Positions 50,810 to 59,752 of a stretch of DNA of 64,000 nt are shown one piece after another (positions within the stretch are counted from its first letter, which is position 1; each line of letters starts with the position of its first letter). A program made the position numbers and the translations under genes. The notes below the pieces were generated by a model. It did no database searches. It saw only the letters and a list, made by a program, of their open reading frames with translations, and had not been told where the DNA came from. The stretch is from Flagellimonas meishanensis (GTDB lineage Bacteria > Bacteroidota > Bacteroidia > Flavobacteriales > Flavobacteriaceae), in NCBI RefSeq assembly GCF_019880545.1, contig NZ_JAINVW010000001.1:558001-622000 (forward strand). Reading direction: 5' to 3'.

Positions 50810-51384
50810 AACAACATTCACGTTTTACCATCATATTGGCGCTATGCCTTTGTACCATGTCTTTTGGGCAAAAATGCAAATACTCCGAAAAAAGGGTGCG
50901 AAAGGCAAACAAGCACTTTGAAGAAGAAAAAATAACTAAGGCCACCAAACTAAAACCTTTGTTCTCCAAATTCAGCCAAGCTGCATCTGCCAACTTTGTG
51001 AAATCAGAGGAAAACTACTACCTATCTTTGGTGTTGGTCCGGGAATTGGGCCGAAGAATCGATATTTTAAAAGATAACCCGCTCATCGTTCGATTTCAGG
51101 ACGAAAGTGTTATCACTCTATATCCCAACAGGACATTGCTAGGCAAGTTCACGTTGCCTGTCACAACCGAAATCAACCGTCCATATTACAAAATAAGTGC
51201 CGAGCAAATGCAATTGTTCGCCACCCAGCCTGTGGCCTATGTCAAAGTATATTTTTCCTCGGACAAAGTGTCTGAAGAGAAAATGGGACAGGATGAACTG
51301 GGAACTTTCTTTGACTACGAAATACTCAACAAAAATCTACAAGCGAGTTTGATGGAACCCGCAGCATGCATTATCCAAGAATGA
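50806..51384 (+). CDS. Hypothetical exported protein
   Basis: This 192-residue protein has a signal peptide ending CTMSFGQ. The mature part begins KCKYSEKRVRKANKHFEEEKITKATKLKPLF, then beta-rich segments (VRFQDESVITLYPNRTLLGKFTLPVTTEINRPYYKIS; VAYVKVYFSS). No family is recognised. It overlaps the upstream gene by ATGA and is likely translated with it. It is followed 24 bp later by a small lipoprotein. Confidence 0.75.
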   Translation: MKQHSRFTIILALCLCTMSFGQKCKYSEKRVRKANKHFEEEKITKATKLKPLFSKFSQAASANFVKSEENYYLSLVLVRELGRRIDILKDNPLIVRFQDESVITLYPNRTLLGKFTLPVTTEINRPYYKISAEQMQLFATQPVAYVKVYFSSDKVSEEKMGQDELGTFFDYEILNKNLQASLMEPAACIIQE

Positions 51385-51408
51385 TTTTAACCTAGTCAAC
51401 CAAATATC

Positions 51409-51666
51409 ATGAAACCTCTTTTCCAATATTTTTCAATACTAGTTTTGCTATTATCCCTTTCCTGCACATCAGACGGAGAAGGCGGGAATTGCAGCATAAG
51501 TTGTGGGGGATTTGGCACCAGTCAACCTTTTGTACAGACCAATCATCCTTTTGTCTCTGAGTCAAGATGCGTGGAAATTGCAAAAGAAAAACAGGGAAGT
51601 GCCTGTAAAGCCTCATATTGTCCGCCCACTGGAGACCCGGATGATTGTTATCAGGTGTATCCTTAA
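51409..51666 (+). CDS. Small cysteine-rich lipoprotein
   Basis: This 85-residue protein has a lipobox (LLLSLSC, Cys about 19). The mature part has a GEGGNCSISCGG stretch and further Cys residues (SRCVEIAKE, SACKASYCPPTGDPDDCYQV), seven in all after the lipobox, suggesting disulphides. Function unknown. It is the last of the three exported genes divergent from the sigma gene. Confidence 0.72.
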   Translation: MKPLFQYFSILVLLLSLSCTSDGEGGNCSISCGGFGTSQPFVQTNHPFVSESRCVEIAKEKQGSACKASYCPPTGDPDDCYQVYP

Positions 51667-52436
51667 ATACTGTTTTTCTAGATTTTGATATTTTCTTAAA
51701 GTTCAATTTCCCATGCCTATTTCTAAACTTACCTTAGTACACGAAAAGGTTAATTTGAAGGACGCTAAACGTTGGCTTGAAAAACACATATCACAAAATG
51801 AATTGGACACAAAGGCAAACGCAACGAAGTGAAGTGCTGCAAGCCCCAAATCTTACCTTTAACTAATTTACTGAGCGAGGCAAAAGATAGAATTCCAAGC
51901 AAAATGGGTCAACTTTTTCCTTTGTTTTTAGGGCTTTCGAGAGGATTTGACCCAATTCTTAAAAAAGAACATTAAAAAATAGTTGTTTCCCGATATTTCC
52001 CAGTCAACCATTAAAACTCTTTTGCTGTGTTCTGGATTCCTAAGTTTTTACTGTAAATTTTTTCAATGTTTTTAGGGGGTTCCAGAGTTTTTACAGCAAA
52101 AAAATAAAATTCCTTCATGAGAAGGAACTGCCAAAAGTTCCAATTTCATTGGCCTTTCAGCCAGAAATTGGACAACGTAGCACCGCTTTAGCGTGCTACC
52201 CTCTCGCTGTACAAAATTGGCCTACTTCGCATCCCAATTTCGCACACTGCCAAACCAACTATTCACATCCAAAAATAGGTTGTGCGCCCTATTCCAATTT
52301 TATTTCACGCTTATCTTTCCGAATGCTATAAAATTGGAACAGGATCCATTCGCAAAGTTTTTGGGTAAGATTTGGGTTTTAAAAACAAAAGAGTACTGTT
52401 CTTTTTTTCAGTTTTATTAAGAGATTGACAACCATT
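51667..52436. other. 770-bp hairpin-rich non-coding region next to the integrase
   Basis: No convincing gene is present. Features are CCAATTTC/GAAATTGG (52140-52171), GTAGCAC/GTGCTAC (52177-52199, extended by an inner GC pair), TTCCTTC/GAAGGAA (about 52110-52127), two similar GTTTTTACWGY tracts about 50 bp apart (52046-52096), and repeated AAATTGG-type strings. It lies at the integrase 3' end and may contain an attachment site or a degraded element. Confidence 0.5.
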
Positions 52437-53660
52437 TTAAGCATTGGCATATTTACTCCTGACCAATTCCATGTCCTCCATAAGTTTTTTGTCAAGCACC
52501 TTGGCGTATATCTGGGTGGTCTTTATGGACTGGTGCCCAAGCATCTTGCTCACCGATTCGATTGGGACCCCGTTTGCCAAGGTAACAGTAGTGGCAAAGG
52601 TATGCCGGGAAAGATGAAAGGTAATCCGTTTGTTTATTCCGCACAATGACGAGATTTCCTTTAGGTACTGATTAGTTTTTTGGTTACTCAATACCGGAAG
52701 CAGATGCACGTTTTCAGCATTGGGCGAGTTATTCTTATACTTCTCCAATATTCTTTCCGCCATTGGCAAAAGTGGAACTGTACTTTTGACCTTGGTCTTT
52801 GTCCGCAAAATCTTTATCCAATGCCTACCATCTATCCCGATTGAAATATCGTCTCTTGTCAATTTTTTGACATCGACATAGGACAGACCTGTAAAGCAGC
52901 AAAAAATGAAAACATCCCTTGCCCGTTCCAAACGATGCGATTTGAATTCCTTCTCCATCAATGTTTGTAGTTCAACCTCGGTCAGTACCTCCCGTTCGGT
53001 TTTCTGCCATTTGGCCTTCCAATGGAAGAAAGGGTCAGAGGCGACCCAACTGTTGGCAAATGCCATCCGCACTATCTTCTTGAAATTTGTCACATATTTG
53101 GTAATCGTATTATGGCCCCCTGCACCGACCATATGGAGATATTGCTCAAACCGGGTAACAAACCCTAGATCTACATCCTTGATAAAAAAATCATTCTGTC
53201 CATACTCTTTTCGGATGAATCCTTCCAAATGGTCTCGAGTCCGTACATGCCTTCTATAGGTGCTATAGGTATAATCCTTTCCCATCAAACTTTTCACTTT
53301 GGCATTGTGCCCATCATAAATTGACAGTACTGTTTTGAGTTCGTTGCCCTTGTTCAACAGACGCCCTTTTAGCATCGATGCCGTATAAGGCTTTGCCTGT
53401 GCCACAAAGTCTCCTTGGATACGCCGAATCCGTGTTCTGAGCTCATCAAGATAACCATTGATCTCTTCCGGTATCCATCCCCTTCCTTTGACCTTGCTCG
53501 AATTTGGGCACCAATTTTCGGGATCCACTTTTCTTTTTAAACTGAGTTCGGCCCTCTTGGAATCTACCGTGATTCGAAGAAAAAGAGGGGACATTCCGTT
53601 CTTGTCGGCGTCACTGGTTTTTGGGTAAAAAAGGATGGAAAATGTGTTGCTTGCCTCCAT
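52437..53660 (-). CDS. Tyrosine recombinase, CTnDOT/Bacteroidetes integrase type
   Basis: This 407-residue protein has an N-terminal arm-type domain (FSILFYPKTSDADKNGMSPLFLRITVDSKRAELSL), a SAM-like core-binding domain (~110-215) and a C-terminal catalytic domain. Conserved residues are His349 and Arg352 (HLSRHTFAT), His376 (LGHQSIKTT) and Tyr385. At the first Arg position the sequence is FTGLSYVDV, with Ser260 replacing Arg, the same oddity known from IntDOT. It lies 226 bp from a tRNA 3' end, pointing to site-specific integration there. Confidence 0.94.
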   Translation of the reverse strand: MEASNTFSILFYPKTSDADKNGMSPLFLRITVDSKRAELSLKRKVDPENWCPNSSKVKGRGWIPEEINGYLDELRTRIRRIQGDFVAQAKPYTASMLKGRLLNKGNELKTVLSIYDGHNAKVKSLMGKDYTYSTYRRHVRTRDHLEGFIRKEYGQNDFFIKDVDLGFVTRFEQYLHMVGAGGHNTITKYVTNFKKIVRMAFANSWVASDPFFHWKAKWQKTEREVLTEVELQTLMEKEFKSHRLERARDVFIFCCFTGLSYVDVKKLTRDDISIGIDGRHWIKILRTKTKVKSTVPLLPMAERILEKYKNNSPNAENVHLLPVLSNQKTNQYLKEISSLCGINKRITFHLSRHTFATTVTLANGVPIESVSKMLGHQSIKTTQIYAKVLDKKLMEDMELVRSKYANA

Positions 53661-53832
53661 AACTGTGATTTTTTGGATTTTTAATATCGATTGTAAATCC
53701 GAACAAAGAATTGACAGTCAATTCTTTAACATAGTTTGGGCAGCATTTTTGCGAATAAAAAAGTACTCACCGAATCACTCACCAGAACGGTTGATTTCAT
53801 ATGGTTTTATATGAAACCAATGAAAATGAAAA

Positions 53833-53859
53833 AGCCTGAAAACAGTTCATTTTCAGGCT
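53833..53859 (-). terminator. Rho-independent terminator of the tRNA
   Basis: AGCCTGAAAA and TTTTCAGGCT form a perfect 10-bp stem with a 7-nt loop, followed on the minus strand by TTTTTC. It lies 27 bp downstream of the tRNA 3' end. Confidence 0.85.
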
Positions 53860-53885
53860 ATTAGAGAAATTTTGAAATCTCCCGG

Positions 53886-53959
53886 TGGTCCCACCTGGGC
53901 TCGAACCAGGGACCCCCTGATTATGAGTCAGGTGCTCTAACCAACTGAGCTATAGGACC
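53886..53959 (-). tRNA. tRNA with anticodon CAT (Met or Ile2)
   Basis: The 74-nt cloverleaf is complete: acceptor GGTCCTA/TGGGACC, D stem GCTC/GAGC with loop AGTTGGTTA, anticodon arm CCTGA-CTCATAA-TCAGG, variable GGGTC, T arm CCTGG-TTCGAGC-CCAGG, and discriminator A followed by CC. Anticodon CAT fits elongator Met or, after lysidine modification, Ile for AUA codons; the two cannot be told apart with confidence here. The integrase gene lies beyond its 3' end. Confidence 0.96.
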
Positions 53960-53975
53960 CGCAATTTTGCGGATG

Positions 53976-54006
53976 CAATATTACCATTTATTTTGCTTTG
54001 GCGCAA
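53976..54006 (-). promoter_or_regulatory. Probable tRNA promoter
   Basis: On the minus strand TTG, a 20-bp spacer and TAATATTG lie upstream of the tRNA, one base from the Bacteroidetes TTG-N(19-21)-TAnnTTTG consensus. The -7 element ends 17 bp before the tRNA 5' end. Confidence 0.5.
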
Positions 54007-54020
54007 GGTTTTAAATACCT

Positions 54021-54428
54021 CTACCCTTGTTTTATCTCTTGGCATAACTCCACCAGCACCCCGTTTGTACCTTTGGGATGCAAAAAGGCAACAAGTTTGT
54101 TATCCGCTCCCTTTTTTGGGGTTTCATTCAATATTACAAAGCCCTCACCCTTTAATCTGGCAATCTCAGCAACAATATCCTCCACGGCAAAGGCAATATG
54201 GTGAACACCTTCTCCCTTTTTTTCTAAAAATTTGGCGATGGGACTTTCGGGATTTGTGGCCTCCAGCAATTCCACCTTATTGGGTCCGGATTTAAAAAAA
54301 GAGGTCCTTACCCCTTCCGAAGCCACCTCTTCCTCCTTATACGGTTGGGTCCCAAAGATTTTTGCGAATAGTTGTTTGGAAACTTCCAGGTTTTTAACTG
54401 CTATACCGATGTGTTCAATTTTGTCCAT
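54021..54428 (-). CDS. Methylmalonyl-CoA epimerase (VOC family)
   Basis: From ATG 54428 (MDKIEHIGIAVKNLEVS) the protein has 135 residues, the family's normal length; the longer frame to 54479 adds an unlikely 17 residues. The two VOC half-motifs are clear, with metal-type residues in EHIGIAV, EGVHHIAFAVEDI and the C-terminal GVLVELCQE. It interconverts (R)- and (S)-methylmalonyl-CoA in propionyl-CoA metabolism. Confidence 0.92.
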   Translation of the reverse strand: MDKIEHIGIAVKNLEVSKQLFAKIFGTQPYKEEEVASEGVRTSFFKSGPNKVELLEATNPESPIAKFLEKKGEGVHHIAFAVEDIVAEIARLKGEGFVILNETPKKGADNKLVAFLHPKGTNGVLVELCQEIKQG

Positions 54429-54531
54429 ACTTTGCCCTTTTCCCATCTTGCGATGGTGCCATAGTGCAAAATTACACACTGTTTGGGTATCATATCATGA
54501 GGTTAGTCATTAAATCGCTTATTTTTGTGCC

Positions 54532-54927
54532 ATGGAAGAAACCCAACGGCAAAAAAGGATAGCTGGAATTATACAAAGGGATTTGGCTGAAATCCTACAA
54601 CGGGCCGCCACCGATGGTGGGCTCAAGGGGACCTTGATCTCCATTTCCAAAGTCTATGTGACCGTTGATTTGTTGTTGGCCAAGGTATATGTGAGCATTT
54701 TCCCCAATAAGGAAGCCAACTCGCTGTTGGAAGGAATAAAAGCCAGCCAAGTCGGCATTCGATATGAATTGGCGCAGCGAACAAAAAACCAATTGCGCCG
54801 GGTTCCAGAACTCAACTTTTATCTTGACGATTCCCTGGAATATATCGATAAGATAGAAAAATCCCTGAAAGGGGATGAAAATCCCATTGAAAACCGGGAC
54901 TTGCTGGATAAACGAAAGAAATCCTGA
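54532..54927 (+). CDS. rbfA: Ribosome-binding factor A
   Basis: This 131-residue protein is a KH-like 30S maturation factor. RQKRIAGIIQRDLAEILQR at the N-terminus, LISISKVYVTVDLLLAKVYVSIFPN in the middle and RYELAQRTKNQLRRVPELNFYLDDSLEYIDKIEKSL match RbfA across its length. It binds 16S rRNA near the 5' helix during late 30S assembly. The next gene starts 2 bp after its stop. Confidence 0.96.
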   Translation: MEETQRQKRIAGIIQRDLAEILQRAATDGGLKGTLISISKVYVTVDLLLAKVYVSIFPNKEANSLLEGIKASQVGIRYELAQRTKNQLRRVPELNFYLDDSLEYIDKIEKSLKGDENPIENRDLLDKRKKS

Positions 54928-54929
54928 TT

Positions 54930-56138
54930 TTGAACTTCGCTTTTTACATCGCAAAGCGCTATTTGGTCTCCAAAAGCAACCAAAATGCGGTGAACATCAT
55001 CAATTTTATCACTTTCTTGGTTATTGTGATCGGTGCGGCAGCATTGTTTATAGTACTTTCCGCATTTGCGGGCCTTAAGACATTCAGCCTTTCATTTACC
55101 AATACTTTTGATCCCGACGTCAAGGCGATTCCGGCTACGGGAAAATATTTTGCGCTTTCTGCCGACAATGAGAACGTTTTGGAAGCAATACCCGGTTTGA
55201 TTGGCTATTCCAAAGAAATTGAAGAGCGGGCCTATCTCACCTTTAGGGAGAAAAGTTGTATCGCCTATATCAAGGGGGTGGATGATAATTATAGGCATAT
55301 CACGGGAGTGGACAGCACTCTTTATTTTGGAAATTGGGGCGTGTCTGAACTTGATGCGGTGACCGGTATCGGGATTTACAACCAACTTGCCGTTCCACTC
55401 AACAATTATAGAAGCCCGTTGACCGTACTGGTGCCCAAACCTGGAAAGGGTTCAATCACCGGCCAAGGGTTCAATTCCAAACCCTACAATCAATTGAGCC
55501 TGACACTGAGCGGCGTGTATTCCGTAGAAGAGAATTTGGATAAAAAGTACGTTTTTGCCCAACTTCCTTTGGTGCAGGCGTTGTTGGAAAAGGATAGTTT
55601 GCAGGTGTCTGGAATCAACTTTAAATTGAGGGAAACTGCTGATCTAAAAGATGTGCAAAACCAACTAAGAGGCATTCTTGGAAGCGATGTTCTGGTGCTT
55701 TCGCGACGTGAACTGAACAGCACCCTGTACCGAATGCTGAACACGGAGAACCTGGCCACCTATCTTATTTTTACCCTGGTGCTGATCATTGCCCTTTTCA
55801 ATGTGGTCGGAGCCATCATTATGATGATTCTGGACAAGCAACAAAACTCAAAGACACTCTTCAGTTTGGGCACTACCATAAAAGAACTTCGGAAGGTGTA
55901 TTTCATCCAGGGGGTTTTGGTGACCTCTTTTGGCGGACTGATCGGCGTGATGATCGGCTCTCTTTTAATCGGCTCCCAATTACTGTTCCAATGGCTCAAA
56001 ATAACCCCTTCACTGGCTTATCCGGTGGAATATAATGTGATGAATGTGTTGTTGGTGCTGGCGACAATCGTGGTCCTGGGTGTTATTTCCTCTAAAATCG
56101 CCAGCAGCAGGATAACCCGAAAGTTGATTGCCGCTTAG
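54930..56138 (+). CDS. FtsX/LolC-E-like ABC transporter permease, TTG start
   Basis: This 402-residue protein starts at TTG, 2 bp after rbfA (MNFAFYIAKRYLVSKSNQNAVNIIN). That N-terminal block, a first TM helix (ITFLVIVIGAAALFIVLSAFAG), a ~220-residue periplasmic domain (MacB-like) and three C-terminal TM helices (about 275-395) match LolC/E-type FtsX permeases. These export lipoproteins or other envelope substrates with a partner ATPase not present here. rbfA followed by this permease is a common Bacteroidetes order. Confidence 0.9.
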   Translation: MNFAFYIAKRYLVSKSNQNAVNIINFITFLVIVIGAAALFIVLSAFAGLKTFSLSFTNTFDPDVKAIPATGKYFALSADNENVLEAIPGLIGYSKEIEERAYLTFREKSCIAYIKGVDDNYRHITGVDSTLYFGNWGVSELDAVTGIGIYNQLAVPLNNYRSPLTVLVPKPGKGSITGQGFNSKPYNQLSLTLSGVYSVEENLDKKYVFAQLPLVQALLEKDSLQVSGINFKLRETADLKDVQNQLRGILGSDVLVLSRRELNSTLYRMLNTENLATYLIFTLVLIIALFNVVGAIIMMILDKQQNSKTLFSLGTTIKELRKVYFIQGVLVTSFGGLIGVMIGSLLIGSQLLFQWLKITPSLAYPVEYNVMNVLLVLATIVVLGVISSKIASSRITRKLIAA

Positions 56139-57127
56139 GCAAATTGATAGTCCCCAAATTTTTCCAGCACCTCATCAAAAGCGGCAAAAACATCGACAGC
56201 GTCATCGCTGGTCACCATTTTCATGCGATAATCCTTAAAATGTGGAATCCCTTTGAAGTAGTTCGTATAGTGGCGTCTTGTTTCAAAAACACCCAGTTTT
56301 TCGCCTTTCCAATCAATGGACATTTGCAAGTGCCTTCGTGCGGCATCAACCCGTTCCTCCATGGTGGGCGGCGGTAGGTGTTTCCCAGTTTTGAAATAGT
56401 GCTTCACTTCCTTAAAGAACCAAGGGTTGCCAATACTGGCCCGTCCTATCATGGCGCCATCCAGACCATATGCATCCCTCATCTTTTTGGCAGCTTCGGG
56501 AGAATCCACATCGCCATTGCCAAAAACTGGAATCTGCATTCTTGGGTTGTTCTTTACCTCGGCAATGGGCCTCCAATCCGCTTCTCCCTTGTACATTTGT
56601 ACCCGAGTCCTACCGTGAATTGAAATGGCCTTTATGCCCACGTCTTGAAGCCGCTCCGCAACCTCCACAATTTTGATGGAGTTGTGGTCCCAACCCAACC
56701 GGGTTTTAACGGTAACCGGTAATTTGGTTCGTTTTACAAGGGCTTCGGTCAATTTTACCATTAATGGGATGTCCCTTAAAATGCCCGCACCTGCATTTTT
56801 GCAGACCACTTTTTTTACGGGACAGCCAAAATTGATGTCAATAATATCCGGATTGGACTTTTCAACAATGTCAACAGCCTGCAACATAGAGTCAAGCTCG
56901 GCGCCAAAAATTTGAATGCCCACGGGCCGTTCCTTCTCATAAATATCCAATTTGATGATGCTTTTGGCGGCATCCCTTATCAATCCTTCCGAGGAAATGA
57001 ACTCAGTGTAGACCACGTCGGCTCCCTGCTCCTTGCACAGGGCACGAAAAGGCGGGTCGCTCACATCTTCCATTGGCGCCAAGAGCAGCGGAAAATCGGG
57101 AAGTTCTATGTTGGCAATCTTTATCAA
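56135..57127 (-). CDS. dusB: tRNA-dihydrouridine synthase B
   Basis: This 330-residue FMN enzyme reduces uridine in tRNA. PLLLAPMEDVSDPPFRALCKEQGADVVYTEFIS opens the TIM barrel; the catalytic cysteine lies in DINFGCPVKKVVCKNAGAGILRD; VKTRLGWD, SIHGRTRVQMYKGEADW and VFGNGDVDSPEAA are further DUS motifs; the C-terminal helical domain includes FETRRHYTNYFKG. It is convergent with the permease, overlapping by four bases. Confidence 0.95.
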   Translation of the reverse strand: MIKIANIELPDFPLLLAPMEDVSDPPFRALCKEQGADVVYTEFISSEGLIRDAAKSIIKLDIYEKERPVGIQIFGAELDSMLQAVDIVEKSNPDIIDINFGCPVKKVVCKNAGAGILRDIPLMVKLTEALVKRTKLPVTVKTRLGWDHNSIKIVEVAERLQDVGIKAISIHGRTRVQMYKGEADWRPIAEVKNNPRMQIPVFGNGDVDSPEAAKKMRDAYGLDGAMIGRASIGNPWFFKEVKHYFKTGKHLPPPTMEERVDAARRHLQMSIDWKGEKLGVFETRRHYTNYFKGIPHFKDYRMKMVTSDDAVDVFAAFDEVLEKFGDYQFA

Positions 57128-57178
57128 ATCTCATTTCTATTGGACTGCAAAAATACAAAATGCCCCAATACCGGAAAT

Positions 57179-59599
57179 CTATTCCTCTTTTTTGAGCCTT
57201 TCCCTCTCGTTCTTGTCGATGTCGCGTTGGTTGTCCTCCAGTCTAAAGTTCCCAAAATTATAGGTGAACCCAAAACGGACGAACTGTGTTTCCGGTCGTC
57301 TTCTGTAGAAGTTATCCTGATTCAAATATCTGGATGTGTAAGTGGGAACATATTGTTCCAAAATGTCCTCGGCCGCAACCGAAATCACCGCCCTATTGTT
57401 GAACAATGACTTTCTCAGGCCCAATGTCAGATTCAGTTGCTCATCCGAAATATAGGATCCGAACAAAAACTGTGAAATGTAGGAAACTGCAAGCTCTCCT
57501 GTAAATGTACCGTCTTTTGATAAGGTAAGGTAATTGGCCAGGTAGGCATATACCCCATCAACTTCGTTGGTGAATTCCTGATTGTTGCTCTGAACTGCCA
57601 AAAAGGTTTCCTCTTCATGAAACAACGAAGTATAGGCGTACAAAAACCAATTATCAGTCAGTGTTTTGCTAATGGTAAAATCCAGTCCATACGATTTGCT
57701 TTCCAATACATTCTGCTTCAACTCTACCAAGGTCTGGTTGGTGTTGTCCTGAAACACCAGGTCGGCAATATTGCGCCCGTTGTCCCTGTAGTAGATATCA
57801 AAAAAGTATTCACTGTTCAACGTATAGTTCAGATTGAAATTATTGCCAAAGCTTGGCGTCAACCTTGGATTCCCCTCTTCAAAGTCATTCTCATTAAAAA
57901 AGAAGCGAAAGGGGTTCAGGTCGCTATACTTGGGGCGGTCCACATTTCTTCCATAATCGAAGGAAAAGCTGTGGTTGTCCGATGGGGAATAAAGCAAATA
58001 CAGGGATGGAAAAGGCTCAAAAAAGTCTTGGGTGTTTGTTTCGTTCAGGGTCAGGGAAACACCCTCCGCATCAGTCAATTCTCCCCTTAGCCCAAACTTA
58101 ATTGACCATTTTTTCCAGTTTTTCACAAGGCTGAAATACGCCGCAAAAACATTTTCTTCGTAATTGAACCTGTCGGACAGGGAAGCATCTACAGTGTTGC
58201 TCGCTCCGGTAAAGTTGAAAAAGTCCACGTTGCTTTGAGAGCTGATGGACGATATTTTTGCGCCCGTTTCTAGGGATGCGTTCCCAATGGGCGAGGCATA
58301 ATCAATCTGTCCGGTGAAAATTTCTATGTCCTGCTGCGAATCGGAATCAAAACCAAAAGTGCGCAAAAAATCGTCGTTGGAGTCAAAATAATCCGAGGTC
58401 AAATCTTGGAAAGAGTCTCCGCTATAATAGGTATAATGTCCGTTCATGGTAATGCTGGCACCAGGCTTTTTTAGTTTGTGCACGTAAGTAAGGTCAAAGG
58501 CCAAGTTGGTGTTGTCCAAGGTAGCATTGTTCCGTGTGGTGAAGGTGGAGTCAAGCTGACCTAGACCATTATTGATAGCGTTGTTCAACCGGGTTTGTTG
58601 TTCCTGATCTAGATTAAAAATCAAATTTGATGTCACGTTTAGGCTATTGCGGTCATCAAAATCATAATCCACGATAAGGTTCACATTTTGAGATTGCGAT
58701 TCTTGTGTTCTATTGTATTTGGTGTCCCAAATGGAGAACACCTGCCCGTTATTGTCCTGAAAATTGATTCCTTTATCCGTTTTCAACAGCTCCTTTTGCG
58801 GGTTTATGTTGTAATTGGCAAAAAAGTTGAGTTTTTCCGTTTTGTAATAGTGGCTGGTTCCTGCGCTGAATTTTGGAAAGACCGCTTGGGTGTAGCTTCC
58901 ATTAATGCTTCCCTTATATCCCGGCACAATATTTTTATTGGTCACAATGTTCAAAATCGGTCCTCCTTCGGCATCGTAGCGGGCAGGCGGGTTGGCAATT
59001 ACCTCCACCGATTTGATATTGGCTCCCGAAAGACCCTGTAGCAAATCCTGAACTTCCTGCCCCGACAATTGGACTTTTCTATCATTCAAATAAACGGTAG
59101 CATTTTCTCCCCGGATCAACAATTCATCCTGGTTCACGATCACCCCTGGCGTGTTTTTTAGTATGTCCCATGATGTCCCCTGGGAAACTACAGTATTCTC
59201 AACCGAAAAGACCAGTCTGTCTGCTAATCTTTGGAGCTTTGGACGCTGTGCGGTTACCACAACCTCATCCAGTTCATTGTTTTCCAAAGGAATTATCAAC
59301 GCTCCCAGGGCTATGTCGCCACTAATGTCCAATGCAAGGGGCTCAGAGCCCCGGCCCACATAGCTTGCCTGCAACAAGTATAATCCTGTGTCCACCGCGG
59401 TCATAACAAACAGGCCTGCATCATCGGCCGAAGCGCCCTTCACAAAAGTAGTGTCGGCTGCACGCAGAAGCAGTATGTTGGCAAATGGTATAACCACATT
59501 TTGCTCATCCACCACCTTTCCCTTTATCTGGTGGGTCTGGCCAACAAAATAACTGGAACATAACAGTGCCATTAACAGGACATAAGTGCTGCGCTTCAT
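57179..59599 (-). CDS. TonB-dependent outer-membrane beta-barrel protein
   Basis: This 806-residue protein has a signal peptide ending SYFVGQ and a carboxypeptidase-regulatory-like domain (THQIKGKVVDEQNVVIPFANILLL, ~20-110). A plug with ELDEVVVTAQRPKLQRLADRLVFSVENTVV and NTPGVIVNQDELLIRGENATVYLNDR follows, then a large barrel of the outer_membrane_beta-barrel_3 type ending in QFVRFGFTYNFG with a charged tail. It is not a SusC partner: no SusD neighbour is present. Substrate unknown. Confidence 0.92.
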   Translation of the reverse strand: MKRSTYVLLMALLCSSYFVGQTHQIKGKVVDEQNVVIPFANILLLRAADTTFVKGASADDAGLFVMTAVDTGLYLLQASYVGRGSEPLALDISGDIALGALIIPLENNELDEVVVTAQRPKLQRLADRLVFSVENTVVSQGTSWDILKNTPGVIVNQDELLIRGENATVYLNDRKVQLSGQEVQDLLQGLSGANIKSVEVIANPPARYDAEGGPILNIVTNKNIVPGYKGSINGSYTQAVFPKFSAGTSHYYKTEKLNFFANYNINPQKELLKTDKGINFQDNNGQVFSIWDTKYNRTQESQSQNVNLIVDYDFDDRNSLNVTSNLIFNLDQEQQTRLNNAINNGLGQLDSTFTTRNNATLDNTNLAFDLTYVHKLKKPGASITMNGHYTYYSGDSFQDLTSDYFDSNDDFLRTFGFDSDSQQDIEIFTGQIDYASPIGNASLETGAKISSISSQSNVDFFNFTGASNTVDASLSDRFNYEENVFAAYFSLVKNWKKWSIKFGLRGELTDAEGVSLTLNETNTQDFFEPFPSLYLLYSPSDNHSFSFDYGRNVDRPKYSDLNPFRFFFNENDFEEGNPRLTPSFGNNFNLNYTLNSEYFFDIYYRDNGRNIADLVFQDNTNQTLVELKQNVLESKSYGLDFTISKTLTDNWFLYAYTSLFHEEETFLAVQSNNQEFTNEVDGVYAYLANYLTLSKDGTFTGELAVSYISQFLFGSYISDEQLNLTLGLRKSLFNNRAVISVAAEDILEQYVPTYTSRYLNQDNFYRRRPETQFVRFGFTYNFGNFRLEDNQRDIDKNERERLKKEE

Positions 59600-59703
59600 T
59601 TAACAGATGGGGTTAGCATTCAAATCTAAGAAAATATTTTAGAGCAGTGGAAACGCCCTCTTTCATTATTGGAAAAAACCGATTTACAGCTACCTAAAAC
59701 ACC

Positions 59704-59711
59704 TATATTTG
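59704..59711 (+). promoter_or_regulatory. lepA promoter -7 element
   Basis: TATATTTG matches TAnnTTTG exactly and lies 41 bp before the lepA start at 59753. A clear -33 TTTG was not found. Its place inside the longer open frame from 59669 supports the downstream start. Confidence 0.6.
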
Positions 59712-59752
59712 CAGAGGTTTATCAACCTAGTTTATCGCTTAGCGGTCATTGT

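Noticed and set aside
53833..53859. Hairpin next to the tRNA as an att site
   Set aside because: Stem length, loop and the following T-run on the tRNA strand fit a rho-independent terminator better.
59669..59752. 28 extra N-terminal codons of lepA
   Set aside because: The -7 promoter element lies inside this stretch and LepA proteins start at the [19 protein letters not shown] position.
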